Source of the DNA: Alphaproteobacteria bacterium
GTDB lineage: Bacteria; Pseudomonadota; Alphaproteobacteria; JAUXUR01
Reading direction: 5' to 3'
Assembly (NCBI GenBank): GCA_030696155.1
Contig: JAUYSY010000070.1
Span: forward strand, 1 to 35,469
DNA length: 35,469 nt
Shown here one piece after another: positions 1-10,302 of the stretch (position 1 is its first letter; the number at the start of each line of letters is the position of its first letter). Position numbers and translations under genes: made by a program. The notes under the pieces are model-generated. The model was not told the origin of the DNA. It saw only the letters and a program-made list of their open reading frames with translations, and ran no database searches.

Positions 1-222
1 CTGGACGCGTTGAAGCGCAGCTTCATACGCAGATCCAGGGCCCAGATTAAAATATATGGTCGTAGACCATAACTAAGATATTGAAATTATGTCATGATCT
101 GCGAACATGACTATTTCTGGACCCTGGATCCGCATTCGAGCCCTTTGAGCTCTCATTGGTCCAGGGAAACAATTGAGTTGTTTGAAGATTTTGCGTTAAA
201 ACCATTTTTTATTCAGTAGATT
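1..222. mobile_element. MITE-like inverted-repeat element, copy 1 (left end cut by window)
   Basis: This stretch aligns by eye with 31101-31300. Shared landmarks are the start CTGGAC.CGTTGAAGCG, the block AGCTTCATACG.AGATCCAGG, a small internal hairpin, a CGAG-rich block ending in CAGGGAAAC, and the right end CAGTAGATT. The left terminal repeat lies outside the window. The right end abuts the stop codon of the Nudix gene at 222-224. No coding potential was seen, so it would need a transposase encoded elsewhere. Confidence 0.7.
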
Positions 223-635
223 TATAGTTTAAATCCATATTTCTCTAAAAATCTTATCAACGGAATATCTGCTGGTAGCAAATTATAATTTTTTAAATCT
301 GGAATTTTAACCCAAGCCAATTGTTGATTTTCTTTTGAATGTGGAACTCCATGCCAATGATTGATTTGAAATAAAGGCATAAAAAGATAGAAATCAGGAT
401 AATGATGGGTTGTAAAGGTAAGTGGCTTAATATTTTGAATTAATACATCAATGCCTAATTCTTCGTGTAGTTCGCGGATGAGTGCCTCTTCAGCATGCTC
501 ACCTACATCTAGTTTGCCGCCAGGAAATTCCCAAAACCCTGCCATCTTTTTGTCAGCTGGGCGTTGGGTTATCAAGCAATTGTGGTTGCTATCGATAAGT
601 AATCCTGCAACCACAAATATTAAAGGTAATGTCAA
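222..635 (-). CDS. mutT: Nudix hydrolase, MutT-like (8-oxo-dGTP diphosphatase type)
   Basis: The 137-residue protein has a complete Nudix box: G40, E46, R54-E55, E58-E59 and G61, with the pattern GX5EX7REX2EEXG. The N-terminal VVAGLLID strand and the RPADKKMAGFWEFPGG stretch fit MutT-type enzymes, which hydrolyse oxidised nucleoside triphosphates in the cytoplasm so that 8-oxo-guanine is not built into DNA. The length is normal for MutT. The start is a TTG directly after the TAA stop of the upstream parvulin gene, so translation is probably coupled to it. No ATG is available in this frame before the conserved first strand. The exact substrate cannot be told from the sequence, and other Nudix activities are possible. 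Confidence 0.85.
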   Translation of the reverse strand: MTLPLIFVVAGLLIDSNHNCLITQRPADKKMAGFWEFPGGKLDVGEHAEEALIRELHEELGIDVLIQNIKPLTFTTHHYPDFYLFMPLFQINHWHGVPHSKENQQLAWVKIPDLKNYNLLPADIPLIRFLEKYGFKL

Positions 636-2339
636 TTACTTACTTGCTTCTTTTTTAGGTTCTTCTTTTTTAGTTGAATCAGCTGATTCAAGATCAGGTG
701 CAGCAACTTTTACTTTAGGATCTTCTTTTTTGTCTTTTGAATCTTTAGGCAAATCAAAAAGTTCAATTTTAGCTTCTTTTTTGAGCGCTTCTAGATAATC
801 ATCCACAATTTTTTGAGCCTGTTCTGCTTCTAATTCTGGTTTCACTTCATCAAATGTGGGAACAGGTGATTTTCTTTTATCAAGAACCTCAACGATATGC
901 CATCCAAAATTCGATTTAACAATACCCATTTCGCCCTTTTGACCATTTTGAGGTGGTTGAAGGCTGAAAGCGAGTTGTGAAAATTCAGGGACCATCATGG
1001 CTGCATTGAAATAGCCTAAATCACCGCCTTTTGCACCTTTATCTTTTGATTTTTCATTTGCCATTGTAGCAAAGTCAGCATTTTCTTTAAGTTTTGCAAG
1101 GATAGCTTTGGCTTCATCTTCTGTTTCAACAAGAATATGGCGCGCATGCACTTCCTCTTCTTGAGGGTTCTTCGTCAACCAAACTTTATAATCTTGTTGA
1201 AGGCTGGCATCATTTTGTTGTGATTTGACATAACGTTCTAGATAGATGTTTACAAGCGCACGTTTGCGGACTTTGTTTAAGCCCTCTTGAATGCTTTTGT
1301 CTTTATCCGAAATTGATTTAAGTGCTTCATGCGTCATCAATTGCTTTTTGATAAATTCATTGGCAAGACGGTCATAAAAGGGTGTCAAATCAGTGCCAAG
1401 ATCACTATTAGGGATTAGCGTTATAAGATCTGATTTTTTGTATTCTTTGCCGTCTATTTTAACGAGAATTGGGTCTTTTTCGGCGTCTTTTCCTTCTGTT
1501 TTGGCAGGAAGAGGTAGGATTTCAAATTTAGCTTTTTCTTTTAAGCGATCAACTTCTTTTTCGATCGTATCTTTTGTAACTTCGCCTTCAAGCTGTGATT
1601 TTAATTCTTCTAAAGGTGGATGGCTTGATTCGCGGCTGCCTAAAACTTCAATCACGTGCCAACCAAATTGGGTTTTAACAATATCGCGAAGGCCAGTAGA
1701 TTCATGAAAATGATCACGACCTAATTTAGAAATCATTTTTTCGCGTAAGGCAAAAGCGCTATCAGCAAAAGGTTTCACCATGTCTGTACGTCTAAAATAG
1801 CCTAAATCGCCTTTTTGCGCATTGGCTGCTTTATCTTTTGATTTTGCGTTTGAAAGAGCTTCAAAGCTGCCACCTTTTTCAAGCTCCTCAAGAATTTGTT
1901 TTGCGTCTTCTTCTTTTTCAACAAGAATATGACGTGCACGTACTTCTGATTCTGCAGGGTTTTCTTTAATAAATTTTTCGTATTTCGCTTTAATGCCTTT
2001 TTCGGACAATTCTTTTTCAAGTAATTTTTTACGATATTGTTCTAAAATTAAGCCTTCTTTGATGCGATTTAATTCCTCAGCAAGCTCAGTATCATCGGCT
2101 TTAACATTGAGAAGTGCTTTTTGGTGGATGAGCTCTACATTAATAGCGCGCTCACGCAAATTTTCAAAATAGGGATCGATATTTTGAATTTGATTATTAG
2201 GGGGAATAAAATTCATTAAAGTTGATTTAAAAACTTTATCGCCATTCACGATGGCTACGATTGGATCATTCTGCTGATCTTTAGAACAAGCTGTAAACAT
2301 TATCATACTTCCGAAAAAAACAAGATTTAAAAACTTCAT
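636..2339 (-). CDS. Lipoprotein peptidyl-prolyl isomerase with two parvulin domains
   Basis: I chose the ATG at 2339 because it gives a typical lipoprotein signal peptide ending in the lipobox-like FTAC with Cys18. An in-frame upstream ATG at 2384 would add 15 residues, and neither start has a strong Shine-Dalgarno sequence. The protein of 567 residues carries two PpiC-type rotamase domains at about residues 132-236 and 396-490. Each has the RARHILVE or HARHILVE start, a GDLGYF core and an FGWH(V/I) end. The preceding N-terminal segments (PIVAIVNGDKVFKS and PILVKIDGKEYKKS) are also repeated, so the whole module of about 250 residues is duplicated. The C-terminal 30 residues are Lys/Glu-rich and low in complexity. 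By family this is a periplasmic, membrane-anchored SurA/PrsA-like folding catalyst. It is followed immediately by the Nudix gene. Confidence 0.85.
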   Translation of the reverse strand: MKFLNLVFFGSMIMFTACSKDQQNDPIVAIVNGDKVFKSTLMNFIPPNNQIQNIDPYFENLRERAINVELIHQKALLNVKADDTELAEELNRIKEGLILEQYRKKLLEKELSEKGIKAKYEKFIKENPAESEVRARHILVEKEEDAKQILEELEKGGSFEALSNAKSKDKAANAQKGDLGYFRRTDMVKPFADSAFALREKMISKLGRDHFHESTGLRDIVKTQFGWHVIEVLGSRESSHPPLEELKSQLEGEVTKDTIEKEVDRLKEKAKFEILPLPAKTEGKDAEKDPILVKIDGKEYKKSDLITLIPNSDLGTDLTPFYDRLANEFIKKQLMTHEALKSISDKDKSIQEGLNKVRKRALVNIYLERYVKSQQNDASLQQDYKVWLTKNPQEEEVHARHILVETEDEAKAILAKLKENADFATMANEKSKDKGAKGGDLGYFNAAMMVPEFSQLAFSLQPPQNGQKGEMGIVKSNFGWHIVEVLDKRKSPVPTFDEVKPELEAEQAQKIVDDYLEALKKEAKIELFDLPKDSKDKKEDPKVKVAAPDLESADSTKKEEPKKEASK

Positions 2340-2587
2340 TTTTGCACCAATTCTGCATACTTTAAGGAGGTAATGCCTAAACATAAATTAATACATCCAA
2401 ACATTCTTGGGGGTATAATGCATGGAAATAAGCTTTCCGGCAATCAAAGTTTCGTGTGGTTTTAGCATAGATTTTTATCTTAGTGTAAAAAATACACAAA
2501 ATGGCCCTTCACAAAGTCTTTTTCTTATGGTACCAACACGTAAAACAAATATTAAATATAACAGGGATAGGGAACGGAAAGGTGGCA

Positions 2588-3139
2588 ATGAGCGCAAAAA
2601 AATTAACACCCGTTTTTGAACGTTACCTGTCGGCATATCTCGACCTGGTGCAAGAAAATAAATTATTTTCTGAGGCCAGTGCGGATGTTCAAAAACTAAA
2701 AGAATTATTAAATATTGAGCAATTTCAACAAATTGTATCCAATCCTCTTTACCAAAAAAATCATCTTAATGATCTTTTAGCAAAAGTTTTAGGTATCGCT
2801 GAAATAACGCCATTAACCATAAAATTTGTTCAAGTTCTTAATGAAAATGCAAGATTATATGGATTAAATGAAATTGTTGATTCGTTCGCCAGAGAATTGG
2901 CAACAAGGCAGCATATTCCGATTATCGAAGTGACATCGGCACAATCTTTATCTGATGCGCAGCATCAACAATTGAAGACGCAATTTGAAAAACAATTCGC
3001 TTCTGAAATTTTCCTCGAAATGTCCATTGATCCAAAATTAATCGCAGGTCTTGTGGTAAAAATTGGATCACAAATGTTGGATACTTCACTTAAATCTAAA
3101 CTCGATCGGGTTCAATCACATATGAAGGGGATAGGCTGA
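2588..3139 (+). CDS. atpH: ATP synthase F1 delta subunit
   Basis: This is the first gene of the F1 operon. The start at 2588 follows a good Shine-Dalgarno sequence (AAAGGTGG) and gives 183 residues, the usual length. A longer reading from 2501 adds 29 residues with no resemblance to the family. The start [20 protein letters not shown] and the C-terminal [27 protein letters not shown] region (split here only for naming: the segments [14 protein letters not shown] and LDTSLKSKL) are characteristic of delta/OSCP, which joins the F1 head to the peripheral stalk. Its TGA overlaps the ATG of atpA (TGATG), so the two are translationally coupled. The F0 genes are not in this operon, which is usual in Alphaproteobacteria. 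Confidence 0.93.
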   Translation: MSAKKLTPVFERYLSAYLDLVQENKLFSEASADVQKLKELLNIEQFQQIVSNPLYQKNHLNDLLAKVLGIAEITPLTIKFVQVLNENARLYGLNEIVDSFARELATRQHIPIIEVTSAQSLSDAQHQQLKTQFEKQFASEIFLEMSIDPKLIAGLVVKIGSQMLDTSLKSKLDRVQSHMKGIG

Positions 3140-4668
3140 TGGTCATTCGCGCCTCTGAAATTACAGCCGTTTTAAAAGAGCAAATTAAGCATTTTGGGAC
3201 AGAGTCAGAACTTGCTGAAATTGGGCAAGTTTTATCCATAGGCGATGGTATTGCACGTGTTTATGGTCTCGATAATGTTCAATCGGGTGAGATGGTTTCT
3301 TTCCCTAAAGGCACATTAGGCATGGCGTTAAACCTTGAAAAAGACAATGTGGGTGTTGTTATTTTCGGGGATGATCGTGACATCAATGAAGGCGATATTG
3401 TTAAAAGAACAAATCGTATTGTTGACGTGCCAGTCGGTCGCGGCCTTTTAGGGCGTGTTGTCGATGCATTGGGTAATCCCATTGACGGCAAAGGTCCACT
3501 TAAAGATGTGACGCAAGGCCGTATTGAGGTTAAAGCCCCTGGTATTGTTAGCCGTAAATCAGTGCATGAACCTATGCAAACAGGTTTAAAAGCGATTGAT
3601 TCTTTAGTGCCGATTGGACGTGGTCAACGTGAACTTATTATTGGCGATCGTCAAACGGGTAAAACAGCGATTGCGATTGATGCGATTTTAAATCAGAAAA
3701 AAATCAATGAAGGTCGTGACGAATCTAAAAAATTATATTGCGTCTATGTAGCTATTGGTCAAAAACGATCAACTGTTGCACAAATTGTTAAGACACTTGA
3801 AGAACGTGGCGCTTTAGATTACACAATCATTGTGGCAGCAACAGCGTCAGATCCTGCACCTTTACAATTCTTAGCACCTTATTCTGGCTGTGCGATGGGT
3901 GAGTATTTCCGTGACAATGGAATGCACGCATTGATCGTTTATGACGATTTGTCCAAACAAGCTGTTGCTTACCGTCAGATGTCACTTTTACTACGTCGTC
4001 CACCAGGGCGTGAAGCTTATCCTGGTGACGTATTTTATCTTCACTCTCGTCTTCTAGAGCGTGCTGCAAAGCTAAATGATAAAGCAGGCGCTGGATCATT
4101 GACGGCATTGCCGATTATTGAAACGCAAGCGGGTGACGTATCTGCCTATATTCCGACAAACGTGATTTCGATTACGGATGGTCAAATATTCCTTGAAACG
4201 AATCTATTTTATAAAGGCGTACGTCCTGCGATTAACGTTGGTTTATCCGTTAGCCGTGTGGGGTCTGCCGCCCAAGTTAAAGCAATGAAACAAGTAGCGG
4301 GTAGTATTAAGTTAGAACTTGCGCAATTCCGTGAAATGGAAGCATTTTCGCAATTTGCATCTGATCTTGATGCCTCTACCCAACAGCTTTTAAATCGTGG
4401 TCAACGATTGACGCAGCTTTTGAAACAAGCACAATATTCACCTTTATCTATCGAAGAACAAGTGATTTCGATTTATGCAGGTGTTAAAGGTTATTTGGAT
4501 AGAATTCCAGTGACTGAAGTGAGTCGTTTTGAATCTGGGTTATTGGGCGATATCCGCGCTAAAGAACCTGAAATTTTAAATGCGATTCGTGAGCAAAAAG
4601 CTTTAAGCGAAGATGTAGAGAAAAAACTAAAAGCCTTTCTTGAGAGCTTTGTCAAAACATTTGCGTGA
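3139..4668 (+). CDS. atpA: ATP synthase F1 alpha subunit
   Basis: The 509 residues match the usual family length. Visible motifs are the P-loop GDRQTGKT at 169-176, the Walker B-like LIVYDD at 265-270, and the alpha/beta signature [10 protein letters not shown] at 363-372 followed by the arginine finger R373. Alpha alternates with beta in the F1 hexamer and binds non-catalytic nucleotide. The gene overlaps atpH by one base and is followed after 39 bases by atpG. Confidence 0.98.
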   Translation: MVIRASEITAVLKEQIKHFGTESELAEIGQVLSIGDGIARVYGLDNVQSGEMVSFPKGTLGMALNLEKDNVGVVIFGDDRDINEGDIVKRTNRIVDVPVGRGLLGRVVDALGNPIDGKGPLKDVTQGRIEVKAPGIVSRKSVHEPMQTGLKAIDSLVPIGRGQRELIIGDRQTGKTAIAIDAILNQKKINEGRDESKKLYCVYVAIGQKRSTVAQIVKTLEERGALDYTIIVAATASDPAPLQFLAPYSGCAMGEYFRDNGMHALIVYDDLSKQAVAYRQMSLLLRRPPGREAYPGDVFYLHSRLLERAAKLNDKAGAGSLTALPIIETQAGDVSAYIPTNVISITDGQIFLETNLFYKGVRPAINVGLSVSRVGSAAQVKAMKQVAGSIKLELAQFREMEAFSQFASDLDASTQQLLNRGQRLTQLLKQAQYSPLSIEEQVISIYAGVKGYLDRIPVTEVSRFESGLLGDIRAKEPEILNAIREQKALSEDVEKKLKAFLESFVKTFA

Positions 4669-4707
4669 TTTTGATGGCCTCCACAATTTGAAAAAGGAAG
4701 GGCAAAG

Positions 4708-5601
4708 ATGGCAAATTTAAAAGATCTACGCGTCCGGATTGAAAGCGTTAAATCGACGCAAAAAATAACATCTGCCATGAAAATGGTTGCGGCGTCAAAG
4801 TTTAAACGTGCACAAGACCATGTTGAGGCATCCCGCCCTTATACACGTAAAATGCTAGGGATGATGAATTCATTGGCGTCAGGTGTGACGGATATTGAAT
4901 CTGCACCAAAACTTTTGGTAGGCACTGGGAAGCAAGAACGTCATCTTGTTATTGTTGCGTCTTCCGATCGTGGTCTTTGTGGTGGTTTTAATGCGACGAT
5001 TATTCGTGACACACGACGTATGGTGCAGTCTTTAAAAGCAAAAGGCAAAGAAGTTTTCATTTTGACGATTGGCCGTAAGGCAAAAGATATGCTTCGTCGT
5101 GAATTTAGTGCAATGATTTTGGATAGTTTTGAAGATATTGCAAAACCACGCGTGACTTTTGCGACTGCCGATAAAATTGCCAAACGTATTATTGCTTTGT
5201 ATGAAGAAAAAGAAATAGATGTTTGCACACTTATTTTCAATCAGTTTAAATCTGCATTGACTCAAATTGTGACACGCAAGCAAATGATTCCTGCCTTGGT
5301 TGATCAAAAAAGTCAGCCTTCAATTATGGGATCAGATATTGGTGATGCGATTTATACTTTTGAACCAAATGAAGAAGAATTGCTTCACGAATTATTACCC
5401 AAAAGCCTTGCTGTTCAATTATATGGTGCATTGCTTGAAAATGCAGCGAGTGAACAAGGCGCACGCATGACCGCAATGGATAATGCAACGCGCAATGCAG
5501 GCGATATGATTAAACAATTACGTATTAAGTATAACAGAACGAGACAAGCTGTTATTACGAAAGAATTGATTGAAGTGATATCTGGCGCAGAAGCGCTTTA
5601 A
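4708..5601 (+). CDS. atpG: ATP synthase F1 gamma subunit
   Basis: The 297-residue protein starts with the family hallmark ANLKDLRVRIESVKSTQKIT and ends with the conserved C-terminal helix, including NRTRQAVITKELIEVISGA. Gamma is the central rotating shaft of F1. An AAGGAAGG Shine-Dalgarno sequence precedes the ATG at 4708. It lies between atpA and atpD in the conserved order. DRGLCGGFN is present at about residues 89-97, as in other gamma subunits. Confidence 0.97.
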   Translation: MANLKDLRVRIESVKSTQKITSAMKMVAASKFKRAQDHVEASRPYTRKMLGMMNSLASGVTDIESAPKLLVGTGKQERHLVIVASSDRGLCGGFNATIIRDTRRMVQSLKAKGKEVFILTIGRKAKDMLRREFSAMILDSFEDIAKPRVTFATADKIAKRIIALYEEKEIDVCTLIFNQFKSALTQIVTRKQMIPALVDQKSQPSIMGSDIGDAIYTFEPNEEELLHELLPKSLAVQLYGALLENAASEQGARMTAMDNATRNAGDMIKQLRIKYNRTRQAVITKELIEVISGAEAL

Positions 5602-5614
5602 TAGGAGGATATGA

Positions 5615-7039
<1,425 letters not shown>

Positions 7040-7041
7040 TA

Positions 7042-7143
7042 ATAGTTGATGGACTTGGATTGATACTGCGTCGTGCCTTGCTCATGTATGAAGTATACAC
7101 TTCGCGCGTTACTCCTTGTCTGAATCTCAAGTCTATCAACTAT
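7042..7143. repeat. Hairpin repeat family, TAGTTGAT-arm type
   Basis: The ends form an imperfect inverted repeat, with ATAGTTGATGGACTTGG on the left and CAAGTCTATCAACTAT on the right. The centre holds GCTCATGTATGAAGTATACA, whose TGTAT/ATACA arms form the small hairpin shared by the family. The copy starts three bases after the atpD stop codon. Close relatives are at 17290-17393, 19979-20049 and 24776-24875. Confidence 0.85.
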
Positions 7144-7187
7144 ATGCTCGAGCTTTGAAATTAGCCTTGTAGGAAATTTAGTATTTC

Positions 7188-7463
7188 CGTCATTGCGAGT
7201 TGCCCACCACCTAAAAAGGGTGGACTTAAAAGGAATGACAACTGCCATCCGTCATTGCGAGGGGCCCAAATTTAAAAGGGGCCCCGTGGCAATCTCTCTG
7301 GAAAATTGAGATCGCCACACCTCCCCCAAAAAAAAGAGGCGGTGGTTCTCGATGACGATGTGGGGTGGTTCGTCATTGCGCGCGTCGAAGACGCGCGGCA
7401 ATCTAGAATAGGCGTTCAGATTAGCTTTTAGATTGCCACGGGACTTCGTCCCTCGCAATGACG
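7188..7463. repeat. Cluster of CGTCATTGCGAG / GCAATC repeats between atpD and atpC
   Basis: CGTCATTGCGAG or CGTCATTGCGCG occurs at three places here, and the reverse complement CTCGCAATGACG closes the block near 7463. GTGGCAATCTC and TAGATTGCCACG form the inner partners. Short GC-rich hairpins such as GGGGCCC...GGGGCCCC are embedded. The part at about 7200-7310 is collinear with the reverse complement of about 32355-32456. Repeats of this general kind are common in host-associated Alphaproteobacteria. Confidence 0.8.
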
Positions 7464-7579
7464 ATTAGAGGGTTGCGGCGTCGCTTCTCAGAATAACGAA
7501 TGAAAAAAGAGTGCTCAATGACGGACGTATTTTTATATAACCTGATAAGACGCTAAACCATTACAAAAGGAAAAAACCG

Positions 7580-7987
7580 ATGGCCAAAATTCATTTTGAT
7601 CTTGTCTCACCTGAAAAATCACTTTTTTCAGACGATGTGGACATGGTTGTGATTCCTGGTAAAGACGGTTATTTCGGTGTTTTACATGAGCACACGCCTT
7701 TTGTGACGAGTCTTAAGCCTGGACTAATTGGCATTTATAAAGATGGTAAGCGCAAGGAAAGACTTTACGTAAAATCCGGTTTTGCAGATGTTACACCCAA
7801 TCAATGCACCGTTCTTGCTGAAGAAGTTGTCGTGCTTTCGACATTAGATCTTGAAAAATTAAATAAAAATTTAATTGAAATGGAATCAGATAAAGAAGAA
7901 TCTTTAACACCTCAAGCACAAAACTTGCGCGAAATGCTTGATGCTATTAAAGATGCTGATTTTCTCTATCCGATGGAAATGCATTAA
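7580..7987 (+). CDS. atpC: ATP synthase F1 epsilon subunit
   Basis: The 135-residue protein begins MAKIHFDLVSPEKSLFSDDV and contains VVIPGKDGYFGVLHEHTPF, the conserved beta-sandwich of epsilon. A helical C-terminal part follows, from about residue 90. Epsilon binds gamma and can inhibit ATP hydrolysis. An AAAAGGAAAA sequence upstream of the ATG serves as the ribosome binding site. The gene is separated from atpD by about 540 bases of repeats, so it may depend on read-through or on its own promoter. I could not identify a convincing promoter there. Confidence 0.94.
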   Translation: MAKIHFDLVSPEKSLFSDDVDMVVIPGKDGYFGVLHEHTPFVTSLKPGLIGIYKDGKRKERLYVKSGFADVTPNQCTVLAEEVVVLSTLDLEKLNKNLIEMESDKEESLTPQAQNLREMLDAIKDADFLYPMEMH

Positions 7988-8268
7988 TAGATAGTCTTTT
8001 AACTTATTTGCTCTTTTTAATTTGAGATTAAAATAGATATATAATATTTTCATATTTAGTTGATTAGAGTCTCATTTGTTTTTTATGTGGGAAGGGACTG
8101 TGTTTTGCTTCTTATTTTTTTCTTAACCAAAAACGATAACAATATAGAGGTGCAACGTTTAAGGAGCAAAAATTATTTCTGTTCTCTTTTTGTTCTTTAT
8201 TTTTGGTTTGTTTTTTGATAACATCCACTTGGAAGTATTTTCCTCGGCATATTTATAAAGGATAAAAA
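7988..8268. other. Intergenic region without recognised gene
   Basis: This AT-rich spacer of 281 bases separates atpC from the next gene. A weak AT-only stem (TTTTAAT...ATTAAAA, near 8018-8034) could act at the end of the atp operon, but it is too weak to call a terminator. I saw no coding potential. Confidence 0.5.
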
Positions 8269-8775
8269 ATGCAAAAATCATCAATAAATCTAGGCGAGAT
8301 TCAATTGATTGGCCTTAAAGCGCGTACGAATTTAGCAAACGAAATTAATCCATTGACCTCAAAAATTATGCAATTAGTAGGTCAATATTTTCAAGAAAAA
8401 ATCTATCTTAACATACCGAATCGTCAACATAAAAATGTTGAAACGCCTAATCGTACATTTTGCGCCTATACTGAATATGCAGGCGATTACACAGCAGATT
8501 ATACATTTTTTGTAGGTGAAGAAGTTACAAGCTTAGAATCAATACCAGATTCATTAAGCGGATTAAAAATTCCAGCCCAACATTATACTAAATTTACGAC
8601 AGAACCAGGTCCAATGCCTGCAAGTGTCATTAATGCTTGGCAAAAAATTTGGTTAATGAGCGATAATGATTTAGGCGGTAAAAGAAATTATCATACAGAT
8701 TTCGAAATTTATGACGAGCGTGCGATGAATCCACTTAACACAATTTTAGATGTGTATATTGGATTGCAACCTTAA
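8269..8775 (+). CDS. GyrI-like / AraC effector-binding domain protein
   Basis: The 168-residue protein is a stand-alone effector-binding domain with no DNA-binding helix-turn-helix. Family-like segments are GEIQLIGLKART near the N-terminus, CAYTEYAGDYTADYTFFVG in the middle, and TTEPGPMPASVINAWQKIW followed by YHTDFEIYDERA near the C-terminus. Proteins of this kind bind small hydrophobic molecules or act like the gyrase inhibitor SbmC, and the ligand cannot be inferred here. An AAAGGATAAAAA sequence precedes the ATG. The downstream acetyltransferase starts just after the stop codon, so the two probably form an operon. Confidence 0.8.
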   Translation: MQKSSINLGEIQLIGLKARTNLANEINPLTSKIMQLVGQYFQEKIYLNIPNRQHKNVETPNRTFCAYTEYAGDYTADYTFFVGEEVTSLESIPDSLSGLKIPAQHYTKFTTEPGPMPASVINAWQKIWLMSDNDLGGKRNYHTDFEIYDERAMNPLNTILDVYIGLQP

Positions 8776-8776
8776 A

Positions 8777-9199
8777 ATGTCGTTCAATAGTACATTTACT
8801 TTAAATCCAAAGAGTCAGGACATTGATTTTCTGACTCAAAAGATTAATGAGGATGCACAAAAAAAAGGCATTCAGGAAAAGGCTTTTTCTTTTGCTTTTT
8901 TTATGCGTGACGCAAAGGATAATATAATTGCAGGCTGTAATGGCTCTGTCATTTATGGAAGCATATACACAGATCAGCTTTGGGTTCATGAAGTTTATCG
9001 AAATCAAGGACTGGGCACAACATTAATGCGGCAAGTCCATGATTATGGGCGTGAAATTGGATGCTCTATGGCAAGCATTGCCACAATGTCTTTCCAAAAA
9101 GCATCAAAATTTTATGAAAATTTAGGATATGTTTGTGATTTTGAACGAATTGGTTATTCAAATGGAGCAAGCTGCGTGTTTATGAAATGTGATTTGTAA
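8777..9199 (+). CDS. GNAT family N-acetyltransferase
   Basis: The 140-residue protein has the acetyl-CoA binding motif in VHEVYRNQGLGTTLM (Q/RxxGxG/A) and the C-terminal ASKFYENLGYV strand-loop typical of GNAT enzymes. I chose the ATG at 8777, one base after the preceding stop codon. An upstream in-frame ATG at 8750 would overlap the previous gene by 26 bases and adds nine residues without family resemblance. The acceptor substrate is unknown. Co-transcription with the GyrI-like gene is likely. Confidence 0.85.
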   Translation: MSFNSTFTLNPKSQDIDFLTQKINEDAQKKGIQEKAFSFAFFMRDAKDNIIAGCNGSVIYGSIYTDQLWVHEVYRNQGLGTTLMRQVHDYGREIGCSMASIATMSFQKASKFYENLGYVCDFERIGYSNGASCVFMKCDL

Positions 9200-9215
9200 T
9201 ACTTATTTTTTAAGC

Positions 9216-9358
9216 AGACTTCTTTCGAAACTCTACTACTGTGGCCGATTGATACGTCGTTTCGGTACTCAGATCGTTATGTATGAAGAATACAGAGTGG
9301 CCTTCCGTGCCGAATCTTTTATCACACGCATCACATTAGCGAGTTTTGAAAGAAGTCT
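9216..9358. repeat. Hairpin repeat family, AGACTTCTTTC-arm type
   Basis: The 18-base ends AGACTTCTTTCGAAACTC and GAGTTTTGAAAGAAGTCT are inverted repeats with one mismatch. The centre contains GTTATGTATGAAGAATACAG, which matches the shared core of the family. A partial relative in opposite orientation is at 12445-12503. A short reading frame across this element (9189-9401) is not considered a gene. Confidence 0.8.
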
Positions 9359-9602
9359 ATTTTATTTAAAATTTACACTATGTTTTTACTTAATAAATTA
9401 GATGGATTGACACATAGTTTCCTTTGTTGAATAGGATGTATACTTGTTTCTTCATATATAATAAAATTATGTGATAGCTTCTTGATCTTTTCAAAAAGCA
9501 TTATATGCATGATAAATAAAAACAATCATTTTGTTTTTTTTATTTTTTCATATTGTTCCTATAGCATTAAGCGGATAAATTATCTTTAAAGGAAGATGAA
9601 AT

Positions 9603-10289
9603 ATGTTCATATTTAATTATTTTAGTTTTAAAAAAAAATCTCTTTTTTTAAAATTTAATTTATTAATTTTTTTAGGTATATTATATGTAAATAACATTTA
9701 TTCCTCGTTGACTGATGAAATAATAAAAAACTCTTTATTATCTGTTGAGGAAGAATATTTGCTCATTAATTATAATTTTTTACCTAAAAAAATAATCGAT
9801 TTTAATTATAAAGCTGAAAATATCAATGTAGACATATTACTAGAAATTGGTGATGTTTTGCTCGAAAATGGAAAAATTTTTTTTTTTAAATTCAATGAAT
9901 TCAACTATACGATTATTCCTAAAAAATATAAAAAGAAATTTTTAAATATTGAAGCTACTAAAAATTATTCCATTTTATATAATTTTGATCGAAAAATTAA
10001 AACTGCCATTACATGTCTTTTGAAAACCTCCCTAGAATATTATAAATCAGCCCTTGCCATTAGCTATCTTAAAGAAACACAAAAAGATATTATCGTTCAA
10101 TTTAATGTTGTTATTGCTGAAATGAGACATATGCTTGCTTATGTAACAAAAGATAAATATCAAAAAGAATTTATGCTATTAGTCAATGAGTATGAAAGTA
10201 ATCTCGATGAATTTAAAATTAATAACAATTTGTTAGAAATAAAATCAGCGCCTAGTTTAACTTCGTATAAAATAAAAAATAATAAATGA
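9603..10289 (+). CDS. Hypothetical protein with N-terminal membrane anchor or signal
   Basis: I do not recognise this 228-residue protein. It starts with a basic, hydrophobic segment (residues 12-32, FKKKSLFLKF then LLIFLGILYV), which could be a signal peptide or a membrane anchor. The rest is rich in Lys, Asn, Ile, Phe and Tyr and looks helical near residues 130-210. Its base composition is markedly more AT-rich than its neighbours, which suggests an orphan or a gene under relaxed selection. An AAAGGAAGATGAAAT sequence precedes the ATG. A run of eleven T bases at 9877-9887 lies inside the coding region and could be a slippage site. Confidence 0.6.
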   Translation: MFIFNYFSFKKKSLFLKFNLLIFLGILYVNNIYSSLTDEIIKNSLLSVEEEYLLINYNFLPKKIIDFNYKAENINVDILLEIGDVLLENGKIFFFKFNEFNYTIIPKKYKKKFLNIEATKNYSILYNFDRKIKTAITCLLKTSLEYYKSALAISYLKETQKDIIVQFNVVIAEMRHMLAYVTKDKYQKEFMLLVNEYESNLDEFKINNNLLEIKSAPSLTSYKIKNNK

Positions 10290-10302
10290 TTTAAAATATT
10301 TT

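Noticed and set aside
2373-2465. A 30-codon frame on the plus strand after AAGGAGG
   Set aside because: The ATG is only two bases from the AGGAGG, the peptide has no recognisable features, and it lies in the divergent region upstream of atpH.
2501-2587. Longer N-terminus for AtpH
   Set aside because: The extra 29 residues have no family resemblance, while the ATG at 2588 has a good ribosome binding site and gives the usual length.
9189-9401. A 70-codon frame after the GNAT gene
   Set aside because: It runs across the inverted-repeat element at 9216-9358 and has no ribosome binding site or protein-like features.
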